Below are positions 25,368 through 34,033 of a stretch of 64,000 nt of DNA, piece by piece. A model generated the notes under the pieces. The model was not told the DNA's origin, did no database searches, and saw only the letters and a program-made list of their open reading frames with translations. Each line of letters opens with the position of its first letter. Position 1 is the stretch's first letter. The position numbers and the translations under genes were made by a program. Origin of the DNA: Reyranella sp. (lineage in GTDB: Bacteria > Pseudomonadota > Alphaproteobacteria > Reyranellales > Reyranellaceae); contig NZ_SCVH01000017.1 in the NCBI RefSeq assembly GCF_004296935.1, forward strand, positions 50,357 to 114,356. Direction: 5' to 3'.

Positions 25368-26228
25368 ATGATCATGCCTGAGAAACTCGCAATCGTACGA
25401 ACCGTCGCGGAATTGCGCCATGCGGTTGCGGCCCACAAGGCCGCCGGCCGCACCGTCGGGCTGATCCCGACCATGGGCGCGCTGCACGAGGGCCATGTCA
25501 GCCTGGTGGCGGGCGCGCTCGCGCGCGGCGACGCGCCGGTGGCGTCGATCTTCGTCAATCCGACGCAGTTCGGCCCGAACGAGGATTTCGCGGCCTACCC
25601 GCGCGACGAAGCCGGCGACTTCGCCAAGCTGGAGGCGGCGGGCTGCCGAATCGTCTTCGCGCCGGCCAAGGAGGAGATGTATCCCGCGCCGATGCTGACC
25701 ACCGTCAAGGTGACCGGCGTCACCGACGGGCTCTGCGGCCCTTTCAGGCCGGGACATTTCGACGGCGTGGCGACGGTCGTCACCAAGCTCCTGATGATGG
25801 CGATGCCCGATCGCGGCTATTTCGGCGAAAAGGATTTTCAGCAGCTCCAGGTCATAAAAGCCATGGTGCGCGACTTGGCGATGCCGATCGAGATCGTCGG
25901 CATGCCGACGGTGCGCGAACCCGATGGCCTCGCCATGTCGTCGCGCAATCGCTACCTCAGCCCCGCCGAGCGAACGACGGCGCTGCAGCTTCATCGCCAG
26001 ATGACGGCGGTCGCAGCGGCCGTTCGAGACGGGAAGGCGTCCTGCACCGCTGTGACGACGGCGGCGAGCCAGGCGCTGCTCGCGGCGGGTTTCGACAAGG
26101 TCGAGTACCTGACCGTGGTCGATGCCGAGAGTCTTCAGCCGCTCGACAAGGTTGCCGGCCCGGCCCGCATCATCGCCGCCACGCGCCTGGGCCGGACGCG
26201 TCTCATCGACAATATCGCCGTCGACTGA
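25368..26228 (+). CDS. panC: pantothenate synthetase
   Basis: 286 residues (ATG 25368 or 25374). It condenses pantoate and beta-alanine with ATP. Motifs: IPTMGALHEGHVSLV (HIGH-like), SIFVNPTQFGPNEDF, GLCGPFRPGHFDGVATVVTKL, FGEKDFQQLQVI, and the KMSKS-like MSSRNRYLSP. No panB is in the window. It ends two bases before the convergent thiolase stop. Confidence 0.96.
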   Translation: MIMPEKLAIVRTVAELRHAVAAHKAAGRTVGLIPTMGALHEGHVSLVAGALARGDAPVASIFVNPTQFGPNEDFAAYPRDEAGDFAKLEAAGCRIVFAPAKEEMYPAPMLTTVKVTGVTDGLCGPFRPGHFDGVATVVTKLLMMAMPDRGYFGEKDFQQLQVIKAMVRDLAMPIEIVGMPTVREPDGLAMSSRNRYLSPAERTTALQLHRQMTAVAAAVRDGKASCTAVTTAASQALLAAGFDKVEYLTVVDAESLQPLDKVAGPARIIAATRLGRTRLIDNIAVD

Positions 26229-26230
26229 CG

Positions 26231-27520
26231 TTAGGCCGCTTCGAGCAACAACACGCTGCCTTGGCCGCCGTCGGCGCAGATGCTGACGATGGCGCGTTGG
26301 CCCCCTTGGCTCGTTCGTGGCATCGCGGCCAGTTCCTTCACTGCCTGGCTGATGATGCGCGCGCCGGTGGCGCCGAAGGGATGACCTAAGGCCGTGCTGC
26401 CGCCGTTGGGATTCATGCGGTCGCGCGGGAAGGGGCCGAAGTCGCGTGGCACCCTGGCGCGGTCCCGCAGGAAGGCTTTGTCCTGCAGCGCTTTCAGGTG
26501 GAAGGCAACTTGGGCCGCGAAGGCTTCGTGGATCTCCCACAGATGAACGTCGGCATAGGTGAGGTCGTGGCGTGCCAGCAGGCGCGGGATGGCGAAGGCC
26601 GGCGCCATCAGGAGTCCCTCGACGCGGAAATCGACCGAACCGATCTCCCAGTCGACCAGTTTTACGCGCGGCGTGTTCGTCGGCAGGCGTTCCAGGCCCT
26701 TCGATGATGCGACCCAGATGGCCGCCGCGCCATCGGTGAGCGGCGAAGAGTTGCCGGCCGTGAGGCTGCCCTTGCCGCTGCTGCGGTCGAACGACGGCGG
26801 CAGGCGCGCGAGCTTTTCCAGCGACGTGTCCTTGCGCGGGATGGTATCGCGTTTGACGTCGCCCATCGCGATCACCAGATCGTCGAAGAAGCCGCGTTCC
26901 CACGCCGCGACGGCCGTCTGGTGACTGGCAAGCGCGATCTCGTCCTGCTCGGCGCGGCCGATCAGCCATTCCTTGGCGGTGATCTCGGTATGCTCGCCCA
27001 TGCTCATGCCGGTCGTGCGATTGCTGATGGCCGGGATGTAGAGGCGCACGTCCTTGAGATGAAGGTCGGTGAGATGGTCGATCTTCTGGCCGAGCGAGCG
27101 CGCCTGCTGGAACTTGCGCAGCCAGTCGGAAAGGCGCTGGCCAAGCCCGACCTGGATACGGCTGAGACTGTCGACGCCGCCCACGAGGGCCAGATTGTAG
27201 GCATCGCCGTCGATCATGCCGGCGGCCTCGATGGCGGCCACCATGCTGGTCGAGCAGGCCATGACGGTGGAGAAGGCGGGAACGGTGGCGTCGACGCCTG
27301 CATCCATCAGCACCTCGCGGGCGATGTTGCTCCAGGTGAGATTGGGCACGACCGCGCCCCATACCGCGAAGTCGGGCTTGCCGCCCTTCAGCAGGTCGAC
27401 CATGTGGCGCGCCACCGGTGCCGACAGTTGGATGGCGTCGAAGGCGCCGAGCGGGCCGTCGACCTTGGCGAAGGGCGTGCGCACGCCCGACGCCAGCCAG
27501 ATATCGACGGGCCGTGGCAT
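26231..27520 (-). CDS. thiolase-family acetyl-CoA acyltransferase
   Basis: 429 residues. The nucleophile Cys89 is in STVMACSTSM. The C-terminal catalytic elements are EIHEAFAAQ (His), GHPFGATGAR (His) and SICADGGQG (second Cys). It reads like an FadI-type degradative thiolase or an acetyl-CoA acetyltransferase. An insert of about 30 residues after position 320 (RDRARVPRDFGPFPRDRMN) fits the FadI-like group. The upstream TauD-like gene ends 9 bases before its start on the same strand. Confidence 0.9.
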   Translation of the reverse strand: MPRPVDIWLASGVRTPFAKVDGPLGAFDAIQLSAPVARHMVDLLKGGKPDFAVWGAVVPNLTWSNIAREVLMDAGVDATVPAFSTVMACSTSMVAAIEAAGMIDGDAYNLALVGGVDSLSRIQVGLGQRLSDWLRKFQQARSLGQKIDHLTDLHLKDVRLYIPAISNRTTGMSMGEHTEITAKEWLIGRAEQDEIALASHQTAVAAWERGFFDDLVIAMGDVKRDTIPRKDTSLEKLARLPPSFDRSSGKGSLTAGNSSPLTDGAAAIWVASSKGLERLPTNTPRVKLVDWEIGSVDFRVEGLLMAPAFAIPRLLARHDLTYADVHLWEIHEAFAAQVAFHLKALQDKAFLRDRARVPRDFGPFPRDRMNPNGGSTALGHPFGATGARIISQAVKELAAMPRTSQGGQRAIVSICADGGQGSVLLLEAA

Positions 27521-27529
27521 GGAGTGCTC

Positions 27530-28414
27530 CTAGGCGGCTTGTTCCAGTGTCGAGGCGACGTCGCGGGTGGTGACGCGCCGGAGATCGCGCACCTGGGTGG
27601 TGTCGAAGGGACGGGCACGATGCATGGTGCAGCGATTGTCCCAGATCACCAGGTCGCCCTGCTTCCAGGTGTGGGCATGAACGAACCTGGGCTGGGTCGC
27701 GTGCTCGATCAGGTCGAGCAGCAGGAGGCGACCGTCGGCGATCGGCATGCCGATGATATGCGAGGCATGGGCGGCGACGTAGAGCGTCTTGCGCTTGGAG
27801 CCGGGGTGGGTGCGCACCACGCGCTGCGGCACCGGCGGCAGGCTGGCGATTTCCTCGGGCGTGTACTTGGTCACGCCGAGCTGGCCGCGCGAGTGCCAGA
27901 TCGAGTGCTCGGCGATCAGACCCTCGAGTTCGTGCTTCCTTGTTTCAGGCAATGCATCGTAGGCCGCACGCAGGTCGGCGAACTCGGTGTCGCCGCCCTC
28001 GGGCGGCACGACGTGGGCGTAGAGCATCGACAGCGCCCCCGGGACGGCACGGAACGAGGCGTCGGTGTGCCACAACCGGTTGGCCAGCCAATCGAGCCGG
28101 CGCTTGCTGTTCTCCTCGAGGACATTCGAATCGCCGTCGAGATTGGAAATGTCGGCGATTTCGTCGCGTGCCAGGCGATGCTTGATCCCGCGATGCCGCG
28201 CCTTCTGCGCCGATGAATGGATCGGCCCGAAGTGGCCGGCGAACTCGATCTGCTGGTCGTCGGAGAGCTTCTGGTCATGAAAGACCACGACCGCATAGCG
28301 GTCGATGGCGGCCTGGATGGCGTCGCGATCGGCGGCCTTCAACGGCTGCGCAAGGTCGATCCCGGAAATCTCGGCGAAGAATTGCGGCTGGGTCGGCTTG
28401 AGGGTGATGCTCAG
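27530..28414 (-). CDS. TauD/TfdA-family Fe(II)/2-oxoglutarate dioxygenase, CTG start
   Basis: 294 residues if started at CTG 28414. That start gives MSITLKPTQPQFFAEISGID, a typical TauD N-terminus, and has AGGAGG exactly 5 bases upstream. The first conventional start, TTG at 28342, would delete this conserved strand and has no ribosome site. The iron triad is His-x-Asp in LWHTDASF plus the distal His in CTMHRARPFD, where the Arg binds 2-oxoglutarate. Substrate may be a sulfonate, aryloxyalkanoate or other small acid. It precedes the thiolase on the same strand. Confidence 0.88.
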   Translation of the reverse strand: MSITLKPTQPQFFAEISGIDLAQPLKAADRDAIQAAIDRYAVVVFHDQKLSDDQQIEFAGHFGPIHSSAQKARHRGIKHRLARDEIADISNLDGDSNVLEENSKRRLDWLANRLWHTDASFRAVPGALSMLYAHVVPPEGGDTEFADLRAAYDALPETRKHELEGLIAEHSIWHSRGQLGVTKYTPEEIASLPPVPQRVVRTHPGSKRKTLYVAAHASHIIGMPIADGRLLLLDLIEHATQPRFVHAHTWKQGDLVIWDNRCTMHRARPFDTTQVRDLRRVTTRDVASTLEQAA

Positions 28415-28469
28415 AACCGCCTCCTGCGGCTATAGTATCGGGCCAACCCATCATCTCCCAGGAAACGCC

Positions 28470-29471
28470 ATGCCGCAAACGATCAAGCTCGCCCTGCTCG
28501 ACGATTATCAGAAAGTAGCCATGCGTCTGGGCGACTGGGACCGGCTGAAGAAGCGCGGCATCGAGATCATGGTCTTCCATGAGCCGTTCTCCTCAGTCGA
28601 TGATGCAGTGCAAAAACTGGCGCCGTTCCAGATCCTGGGCCTGCTGCGCGAGCGCACCGCCTTCCCGCGCGCCCTGATCGAGAAGCTGCCCAACCTCAAG
28701 TTCATGGTGCTGACTGGGGCGCGCGCGGCCAGTCTCGACGACAAGGCAGCGACCGAGCGCGGCATCCCGATCTCCACGACGCCCGGCGGTGGATCGAACG
28801 CTCCGACGGCGGAGCTCGGCTGGGCGTTGCTGATGATGTGCGCGCGCGATCTCGCCAAGGCCGAACGGCTGGCGCGCCAAGGCAAGTGGCACGACGGCAT
28901 CGAGCAGATGGTCGTGCTCGAAGGCAAGCGGTTGGGCATTCTCGGCCTCGGCAAGCTGGGCAGCCGCGCAGCGCACTATGGCAAGGCCTTCGGCATGGAC
29001 GTCGTGGCCTGGAGTCAGAACCTCACGCCCGAGAAGGCTGAAGCGGGTGGCGCCAGGTACGTCAGCAAGGACGAGCTGCTGGCGACATCGGACTTCGTGT
29101 CGATCCACCTGGCTCTTTCGGATCGCACGCGCGGCCTGATCGGCGCGGCCGACCTTGCCAAGATGAAAAAGACCGCGATCCTGGTGAACACCTCGCGCGG
29201 GCCGATCGTGGACGAAGCTGCCCTGATCGCGGCGCTCAAGAACCGCACCATCATGCACGCCGGTCTCGACGTCTACGACAAGGAGCCGATGTCGGCCGAC
29301 CATCCCTTCACCAAGCTCGACAATATCACCCTGATCCCGCACCTGGGCTACGTCGTCGAGGAGAGCTATCGGCACTTCTACGACGGCACGATCAAGGACA
29401 TCGAGGCCTGGCTGGACGGCAAGCCGATCAACCTCCTCAATCCCGAGGTGCTGAACAAAAAGCCGGCGTGA
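28470..29471 (+). CDS. D-2-hydroxyacid dehydrogenase
   Basis: 333 residues, NAD-dependent. Motifs: GLGKLGSRAAHYGKAFGM (Rossmann loop), SIHLALSDRTRGLI, VNTSRGPIVDEAAL with the catalytic Arg, a Glu in KEPM, and the catalytic His in LIPHLGYV. The family includes phosphoglycerate and hydroxypyruvate/glyoxylate reductases; the substrate is not readable. ATG at 28470 has CCAGGAAA upstream. Confidence 0.9.
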   Translation: MPQTIKLALLDDYQKVAMRLGDWDRLKKRGIEIMVFHEPFSSVDDAVQKLAPFQILGLLRERTAFPRALIEKLPNLKFMVLTGARAASLDDKAATERGIPISTTPGGGSNAPTAELGWALLMMCARDLAKAERLARQGKWHDGIEQMVVLEGKRLGILGLGKLGSRAAHYGKAFGMDVVAWSQNLTPEKAEAGGARYVSKDELLATSDFVSIHLALSDRTRGLIGAADLAKMKKTAILVNTSRGPIVDEAALIAALKNRTIMHAGLDVYDKEPMSADHPFTKLDNITLIPHLGYVVEESYRHFYDGTIKDIEAWLDGKPINLLNPEVLNKKPA

Positions 29472-29546
29472 TGTCGAGTCTGGACCGGCTCGAACGTCGA
29501 TGAGGTGACGGCAAGCAATTTGGCCGCCGCAACCCAGGAGATCGAG

Positions 29547-29927
29547 ATGGCTCAATACATGCTGTTGCTGCACCAAGCCCCCGGCAACATGGCCGACCTG
29601 CCGCGCGAGAAGATGCTGGAAGTGGTCAAGCGTTACGCCACCTGGTCCGCTTCGATGCGCGAGAAGGGCAAGATGGTGGGTGGCGAGAAGCTGGCCGCCG
29701 GTGGCGTCCGCCACATCACGGTCAAGGACGGTAAACCCGTCGCGAGCGATGGTCCTTATGCCGAGGCCAAGGACGTGGTGGGCGGCTATTTTACGATCGA
29801 GGCCAAGGATCTCGCCGAGGCCGAGGCGATCGCCAAGGAGTGCCCGCACCTGTGGAACGGCACCAATTGGATCGAGCTCAGGCCGGTCGATGCCATGACA
29901 GTCGAGCAGGCAAAGGCGGCCGGCTGA
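29547..29927 (+). CDS. YCII/DGPF-domain protein
   Basis: 126 residues from ATG at 29547, with AGGAG 6 bases upstream. The signature SDGPYAEAKDVVGGYFTIEAKD is the DGPF motif of YCII-related proteins, a small dimeric ferredoxin-like fold. It directly precedes and overlaps an ECF42-type sigma factor gene. That pairing is characteristic: ECF42 factors usually control or are encoded with DGPF proteins. Confidence 0.9.
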   Translation: MAQYMLLLHQAPGNMADLPREKMLEVVKRYATWSASMREKGKMVGGEKLAAGGVRHITVKDGKPVASDGPYAEAKDVVGGYFTIEAKDLAEAEAIAKECPHLWNGTNWIELRPVDAMTVEQAKAAG

Positions 29928-31201
29928 GCGCTCCCGTCCACGACCTCGTCGCGTCGCTGGCGCGCGATTCGACCCACCGCCTCGTCGCCGCTCTGGCGAG
30001 GCGGTTGGGCGCGGGCCGTATCGCCATCGCCGAGGACGCCGTGCAGCATGCCCTGCTGCAGGCGCTGTCGTCCTGGCCGTTCAAGGGAGCGCCGGCCAAG
30101 CCCGAGGCCTGGCTTGCGGTCGTCGCGAAGAATCGCGCGCTCGATCTGCTGCGTCATGAGCAACGCGGCCTTCTCTTGGCCGAGGAGTTGATGCCGCTCG
30201 CACCAGGCGACGAAGAGGGCGCGGGCCGTTTCGATCGCGAACTGAATGATGACGAACTGGCGCTTCTGTTCGCGGTGTGTCACCCGGCCCTGTCGCCCGA
30301 CCTGCGCGTGACCTTCGCGCTAAAAACCGTGTGCGGCCTCACCGTGGCGCAGATCGCATCGGGCTTGCTGGCCGAACCGACGACGATCGCGCAACGGCTG
30401 GTGCGGGCGCGTCGGCAGCTCGAGGCGGCCGACGTGCCGATCGAACCGCCGCCGCCCGATGCCCTGCTGCACCGTGCCGAGTCGGTCCGCACCGCGCTCT
30501 ATCTGATGTTCAACGAGGGCTATTCGGCGTCCTCGGGCGAGGTGTTGGTGCAGCCCGAGCTTTGCATCGAAGCGGTGCGCCTCGCGCGGGCGCTGGCAGC
30601 GCATCCCATGACCCGCGGCCCGGCAAGCGATGCGCTTGCGGCCCTGCTGGCGCTCACGGCGGCGCGCCTGGCGACGCGCGTCGATCCGGAGGGCGCGGCC
30701 CAGCTCCTGGAAGATCAGCCGCGCGAGCGGTGGGACGCTGGCTTGATCGTGCTCGGCCTCGATCATCTTCAGAGATCCGCCGCCGGCGAGGAACTGACCA
30801 TCTGGCACCTGCGGGCCGAGATCGCCTCGCTGCATGCGGTCGCACGAAGCACGGCGGAGACGGACTGGCCGCGGATCGCCGCGATCTATGACCAGATCGT
30901 CGCGATCGATGACTCGCCGATGGCGGCGCTCGCCCGGGCCGTCGCAATCGGCCACGCCCGGGGCGCGATCGCCGGGCTCGATGCCGTGAATGCCTGCCTG
31001 CCGCTGCTCGTCGCCGGCCCCTACGGTCACGCCGCCGCCGCAGCCTTCCTGATCGACCTTCAGCGCGAGACCGAGGCGCGGACACATCTCGAGCGCGCGC
31101 TGGCCTTGGTACGAACGACGCCCGAGCGCCGGCTCATGGAGCGCCGCCTGTCGGCGCTTTCAACCGGACGGCAATCAACCAGAGCGCGCCGGCCAGGATG
31201 A
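29840..31201 (+). CDS. ECF42-type RNA polymerase sigma factor with C-terminal helical extension
   Basis: The sigma2 region (EDAVQHALLQAL, then KPEAWLAVVAKNRALDLLRH) and sigma4 region (FALKTVCGLTVAQIASGLL...RLVRARRQLE) are followed by about 220 residues of TPR-like helices with LYLMFNEGYSASSGE, the hallmark of ECF42. Conventional starts GTG 29840 or 29852 lie inside the YCII gene. A better fit to family length may be CTG 29924, whose bases overlap the YCII stop (CTGA) and which gives MSAPVHDL. No anti-sigma gene is present; the extension may regulate activity. Confidence 0.85.
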   Translation: MPAPVERHQLDRAQAGRCHDSRAGKGGRLSAPVHDLVASLARDSTHRLVAALARRLGAGRIAIAEDAVQHALLQALSSWPFKGAPAKPEAWLAVVAKNRALDLLRHEQRGLLLAEELMPLAPGDEEGAGRFDRELNDDELALLFAVCHPALSPDLRVTFALKTVCGLTVAQIASGLLAEPTTIAQRLVRARRQLEAADVPIEPPPPDALLHRAESVRTALYLMFNEGYSASSGEVLVQPELCIEAVRLARALAAHPMTRGPASDALAALLALTAARLATRVDPEGAAQLLEDQPRERWDAGLIVLGLDHLQRSAAGEELTIWHLRAEIASLHAVARSTAETDWPRIAAIYDQIVAIDDSPMAALARAVAIGHARGAIAGLDAVNACLPLLVAGPYGHAAAAAFLIDLQRETEARTHLERALALVRTTPERRLMERRLSALSTGRQSTRARRPG

Positions 31202-32078
31202 TCGCGGCGGCCGCCCATTCCGCCGTCGACAAGCCGGGCGGAGAGAGCCAGCCCAGGCGCGCCGCGGCGGCTTCGAGGGCGATAGCGAAAAACGGCATGG
31301 CCGTGAGCGCGATCAGGTAGGTCTGCACGCCCGTGGTGTTGATCGTCCAGAAGCCGAGCCAGGTTCCGGGGGCGCGGAACAACAGCCCGGCCAGCGCTGC
31401 GTAGAGCCACAGGTCGATGCGTCCGAAGGCGTCGCCTGCGCCAGCCCAGGGCGAGGCCATGAGTCCGACCGCCCCCGCCAACGACCAGACGAGAATGAAG
31501 GCGAGCGAGGCCGCCACCAGGATCTCGCCGGTGAAGCGGCTGCGCGCCGCCAGGTCGGTCACGCGGTTGCGCGGGTGGTAGGCGATCATCCAGGACGCCG
31601 CGACCGCCGTCGCCTCGGACAGGACCAGCCAGAGCATGCCGCGCCAGGCGGTGTCCGACGCGAGTGCGGCGGCAAACGCCACGATCCCGACGGCCAGGAG
31701 CGCCAGACCCGGCCAGTCGCGCCGCGCCGGCGCCTTGCGTGTCAGGACCCAGCCCGAGGCCGCGCCGATCAGCACGCTCATGGTCGCGAGCAGCGTGCTC
31801 TGCGTGACGGCGAGCCAGACGATGGCGGCGGCGGTGCAGCCGTTGATGACGACCCGCATGAAGGCGTAGCCGATCGTCCACGGCGCCAGCAGATCGCGCC
31901 AATTTCCCGGCGTTCGCCGGCCGGCCCAAAGCATCGCGAGTCCCGCGCTCAGCAACTGCACGAGGGTGTAGGCCCAAGCATCGAGATGGGCGCCGCTCAC
32001 GACATGACGCGTCAGCAGCAGATAGACGGACCACAGCAACGAATTGCCCAGCGCGATCGCCAGGACATGGCCGTTCAT
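31134..32078 (-). CDS. EamA/DMT-superfamily transporter
   Basis: 314 residues with about ten hydrophobic helices in two homologous halves, the usual EamA architecture (LLWSVYLLLTRHVVSG at the start; second half from SEATAVAASWMIAY). Likely an inner-membrane exporter of metabolites. Substrate unknown. Its 3' end overlaps the convergent sigma gene by 68 bases, which is unusual but both frames are well supported. Confidence 0.85.
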   Translation of the reverse strand: MNGHVLAIALGNSLLWSVYLLLTRHVVSGAHLDAWAYTLVQLLSAGLAMLWAGRRTPGNWRDLLAPWTIGYAFMRVVINGCTAAAIVWLAVTQSTLLATMSVLIGAASGWVLTRKAPARRDWPGLALLAVGIVAFAAALASDTAWRGMLWLVLSEATAVAASWMIAYHPRNRVTDLAARSRFTGEILVAASLAFILVWSLAGAVGLMASPWAGAGDAFGRIDLWLYAALAGLLFRAPGTWLGFWTINTTGVQTYLIALTAMPFFAIALEAAAARLGWLSPPGLSTAEWAAAAIILAGALWLIAVRLKAPTGGAP

Positions 32079-32085
32079 TGCCGCC

Positions 32086-33336
32086 TCAGGTGCGGAAACG
32101 CAGCAACAGGTGATTGACGCCGTTCAGCTTGACGTAGAGGTCTTCGAATTGAGTGTAGAAGTCCTCCCACTGCGGCAGGCCACCTTGGGCGCCGAGCGAG
32201 GTATAAATCTCGGCGACGGTCTTGCGGCCGTCGATCTGCGAGATGATGCGGGGCGCGAGCGCCGGCAGCTGGGCGCGCCACGGAAAGCCGTCGAGGTTGG
32301 CGATCAGGGGCGAGCCGGGCTGCAGGCCGGCCGCCAGCTTCTGCGCATCCATGTCGCGCAGCACCGGAATGGCCGACGTGTCCTCGGGCCGGGCCACGGT
32401 ATCGAAGCCGGCCCGCGTGGCATAGAAGACGTGCGTGCGCAGGTTGCCGGCCAGCCGCTCGGCGAACGCCGCGCGCTCGAGCAGCGGCAGCGAACTCATC
32501 TGCCGGGAGATCACCGGGTCGCTCATGTAGGTCGCAGGCTCGTAGCGCACCGGTTCGAGGAATGCCACCACCCGCAGGCCGGCCGCCGCGGCCATGGCGC
32601 CGATGTCAGGAACGGTGAAGGCACGATCGCAGCTGTGCAGCACCAGGTCGTAGAGGCCGGCATCACCGCCGGTGACGTGATCGTTGAGATAGGGATTGCG
32701 GCGGAACAGGTTGGTGGTGGGCAGAAAGCGGATCAGGCGCTTGGCCATCGCCAGCCGGTCCTCCAGCGCCATCGACGGCGGCGCCAGTGTCCGCAGCATT
32801 TCCTGCAGGGGATAGACGCCGCTGCGGCCATACTCGCCGTAGAGCATCACGCCGATCCCGCCGTCGGGCTGCAGGACGCTGACCAGGGCGCGCATGCCCG
32901 TGGCCGGCTCGGGCAGGTGATGCAACACGCCGGTGCAGTCGATGTAGTCGAACTGGCCGACATTCATCGCCGGCAGATCGAGCAGCGAGCCGGTCACGAA
33001 CTGGATGTTGCGCAGGCCGCGCGCCTTGGCGCGGGCCTCGCAGATCTGCCGCGAGGCGGTCGAGAGGTCGAGGTAGATGACTTCGCCCGGGCAGCGCCGG
33101 TCGGCGAGCTGCTGGGCCAGCATGATGCAGGCATCACCGGTGCCGCCGCCCGCCACCAGGGCGCGGAAGGGACGCGTGAAGTTAAGCCGGCCCGAAAAGA
33201 GATAGTGATTGATTTCCAGGACGTGGCTGGGCGTGCCGGTGATCAGCCGGATCGCCTCGTCGCGCGGGTCGCGCGGCGGGTAGGGCAGGGCCTCGTATTG
33301 TGCGCGAACGTCTTCCAACGGCGAAGGAACGGTCAT
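32086..33336 (-). CDS. class I SAM-dependent methyltransferase with C-terminal extension
   Basis: 416 residues. Motif I is ALVAGGGTGDACIMLAQ, motif II VIYLDLS with the acidic residue, and IDCTGVLHHLPEP is motif IV/post-I. A C-terminal part of about 150 residues (WRAQLPALAPRIISQIDGRKTVAEIY) resembles winged-helix or PqqD-like tails seen in some methyltransferases. Such proteins often act on lipids, quinones or proteins; the substrate is open. Seven bases separate it from the downstream EamA gene. Confidence 0.83.
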   Translation of the reverse strand: MTVPSPLEDVRAQYEALPYPPRDPRDEAIRLITGTPSHVLEINHYLFSGRLNFTRPFRALVAGGGTGDACIMLAQQLADRRCPGEVIYLDLSTASRQICEARAKARGLRNIQFVTGSLLDLPAMNVGQFDYIDCTGVLHHLPEPATGMRALVSVLQPDGGIGVMLYGEYGRSGVYPLQEMLRTLAPPSMALEDRLAMAKRLIRFLPTTNLFRRNPYLNDHVTGGDAGLYDLVLHSCDRAFTVPDIGAMAAAAGLRVVAFLEPVRYEPATYMSDPVISRQMSSLPLLERAAFAERLAGNLRTHVFYATRAGFDTVARPEDTSAIPVLRDMDAQKLAAGLQPGSPLIANLDGFPWRAQLPALAPRIISQIDGRKTVAEIYTSLGAQGGLPQWEDFYTQFEDLYVKLNGVNHLLLRFRT

Positions 33337-33419
33337 TATGGCCTTGTTTCACGGCGAGCGGGCCGCTACCCGGGGGACAGCAACGCCCGCAACGGATTAG
33401 TGCAACAAAACGACCGGTC

Positions 33420-33980
33420 ATGAAAGGCTATTTCGGCATCGGAATCGAAGGGGCGAGCAAGGCCGTGAATGTCGGCACTTTGTTCCGGACGGCGCATGCC
33501 TTCGGGGCTTCCTTCGTGTTCACCGTGCGGGCCCAATACAACCCGCGCCAGGGTTCGGCCAGCGACACCTCCGACACGCCGCGTTCGGTACCGACCTATC
33601 ATTTTGCCGACCTCGAGGCCTTCCGCCTGCCGCTGGGCTGTCGGCTGGTCGGGGTGGAAATCACCGACGACGCCATCGACCTGCCGAGCTTCCGCCATCC
33701 GCGCCAGGCCGCCTATATCGTGGGCTCGGAGCGCGAGGGCCTGTCGGCCGACCTTCAGTCGCGCTGCGACTACGTGGTGAAGATCCCGACCCGCTTTTCG
33801 GTCAATCTGGGAGTCGCCGGTGCCCTGGTCATGTACGACCGGCTGCTGACCCTCGGCCGTCACGCCCCGCGACCCGTCGCCGAGGGGGCGCCAACGGAAG
33901 CCGTCCCGTTGCCGGTGTTCGGCGATCCGGTTTACGCGCGGCGGGCGCGCATACGCCAAAAAGCGCTGTCAAAACAGTAG
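33420..33980 (+). CDS. SpoU/TrmH-family RNA 2'-O-methyltransferase
   Basis: 186 residues. The three SPOUT motifs are clear: [14 protein letters not shown] (1), [11 protein letters not shown] (2) and [19 protein letters not shown] (3), forming the trefoil knot that binds SAM. It lacks an N-terminal RNA-binding domain and is short, like the TrmL/TrmH subgroup that modifies tRNA. The exact RNA target is not predictable. It is divergent from the methyltransferase at 33336. Confidence 0.9.
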   Translation: MKGYFGIGIEGASKAVNVGTLFRTAHAFGASFVFTVRAQYNPRQGSASDTSDTPRSVPTYHFADLEAFRLPLGCRLVGVEITDDAIDLPSFRHPRQAAYIVGSEREGLSADLQSRCDYVVKIPTRFSVNLGVAGALVMYDRLLTLGRHAPRPVAEGAPTEAVPLPVFGDPVYARRARIRQKALSKQ

Positions 33981-34033
33981 ATTGGCTGAGCCCGGTTGCG
34001 CCCGGCGGGCATGACGCCTATCTCAGCCGCCAC

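Noticed and set aside
23991-27362. 1123-residue frame on the - strand joining MmgE/PrpD to a long N-terminal part
   Set aside because: Only the segment from ATG 25334 is MmgE/PrpD. The upstream part is antisense to panC and out of frame with the thiolase, so it is not a fusion.
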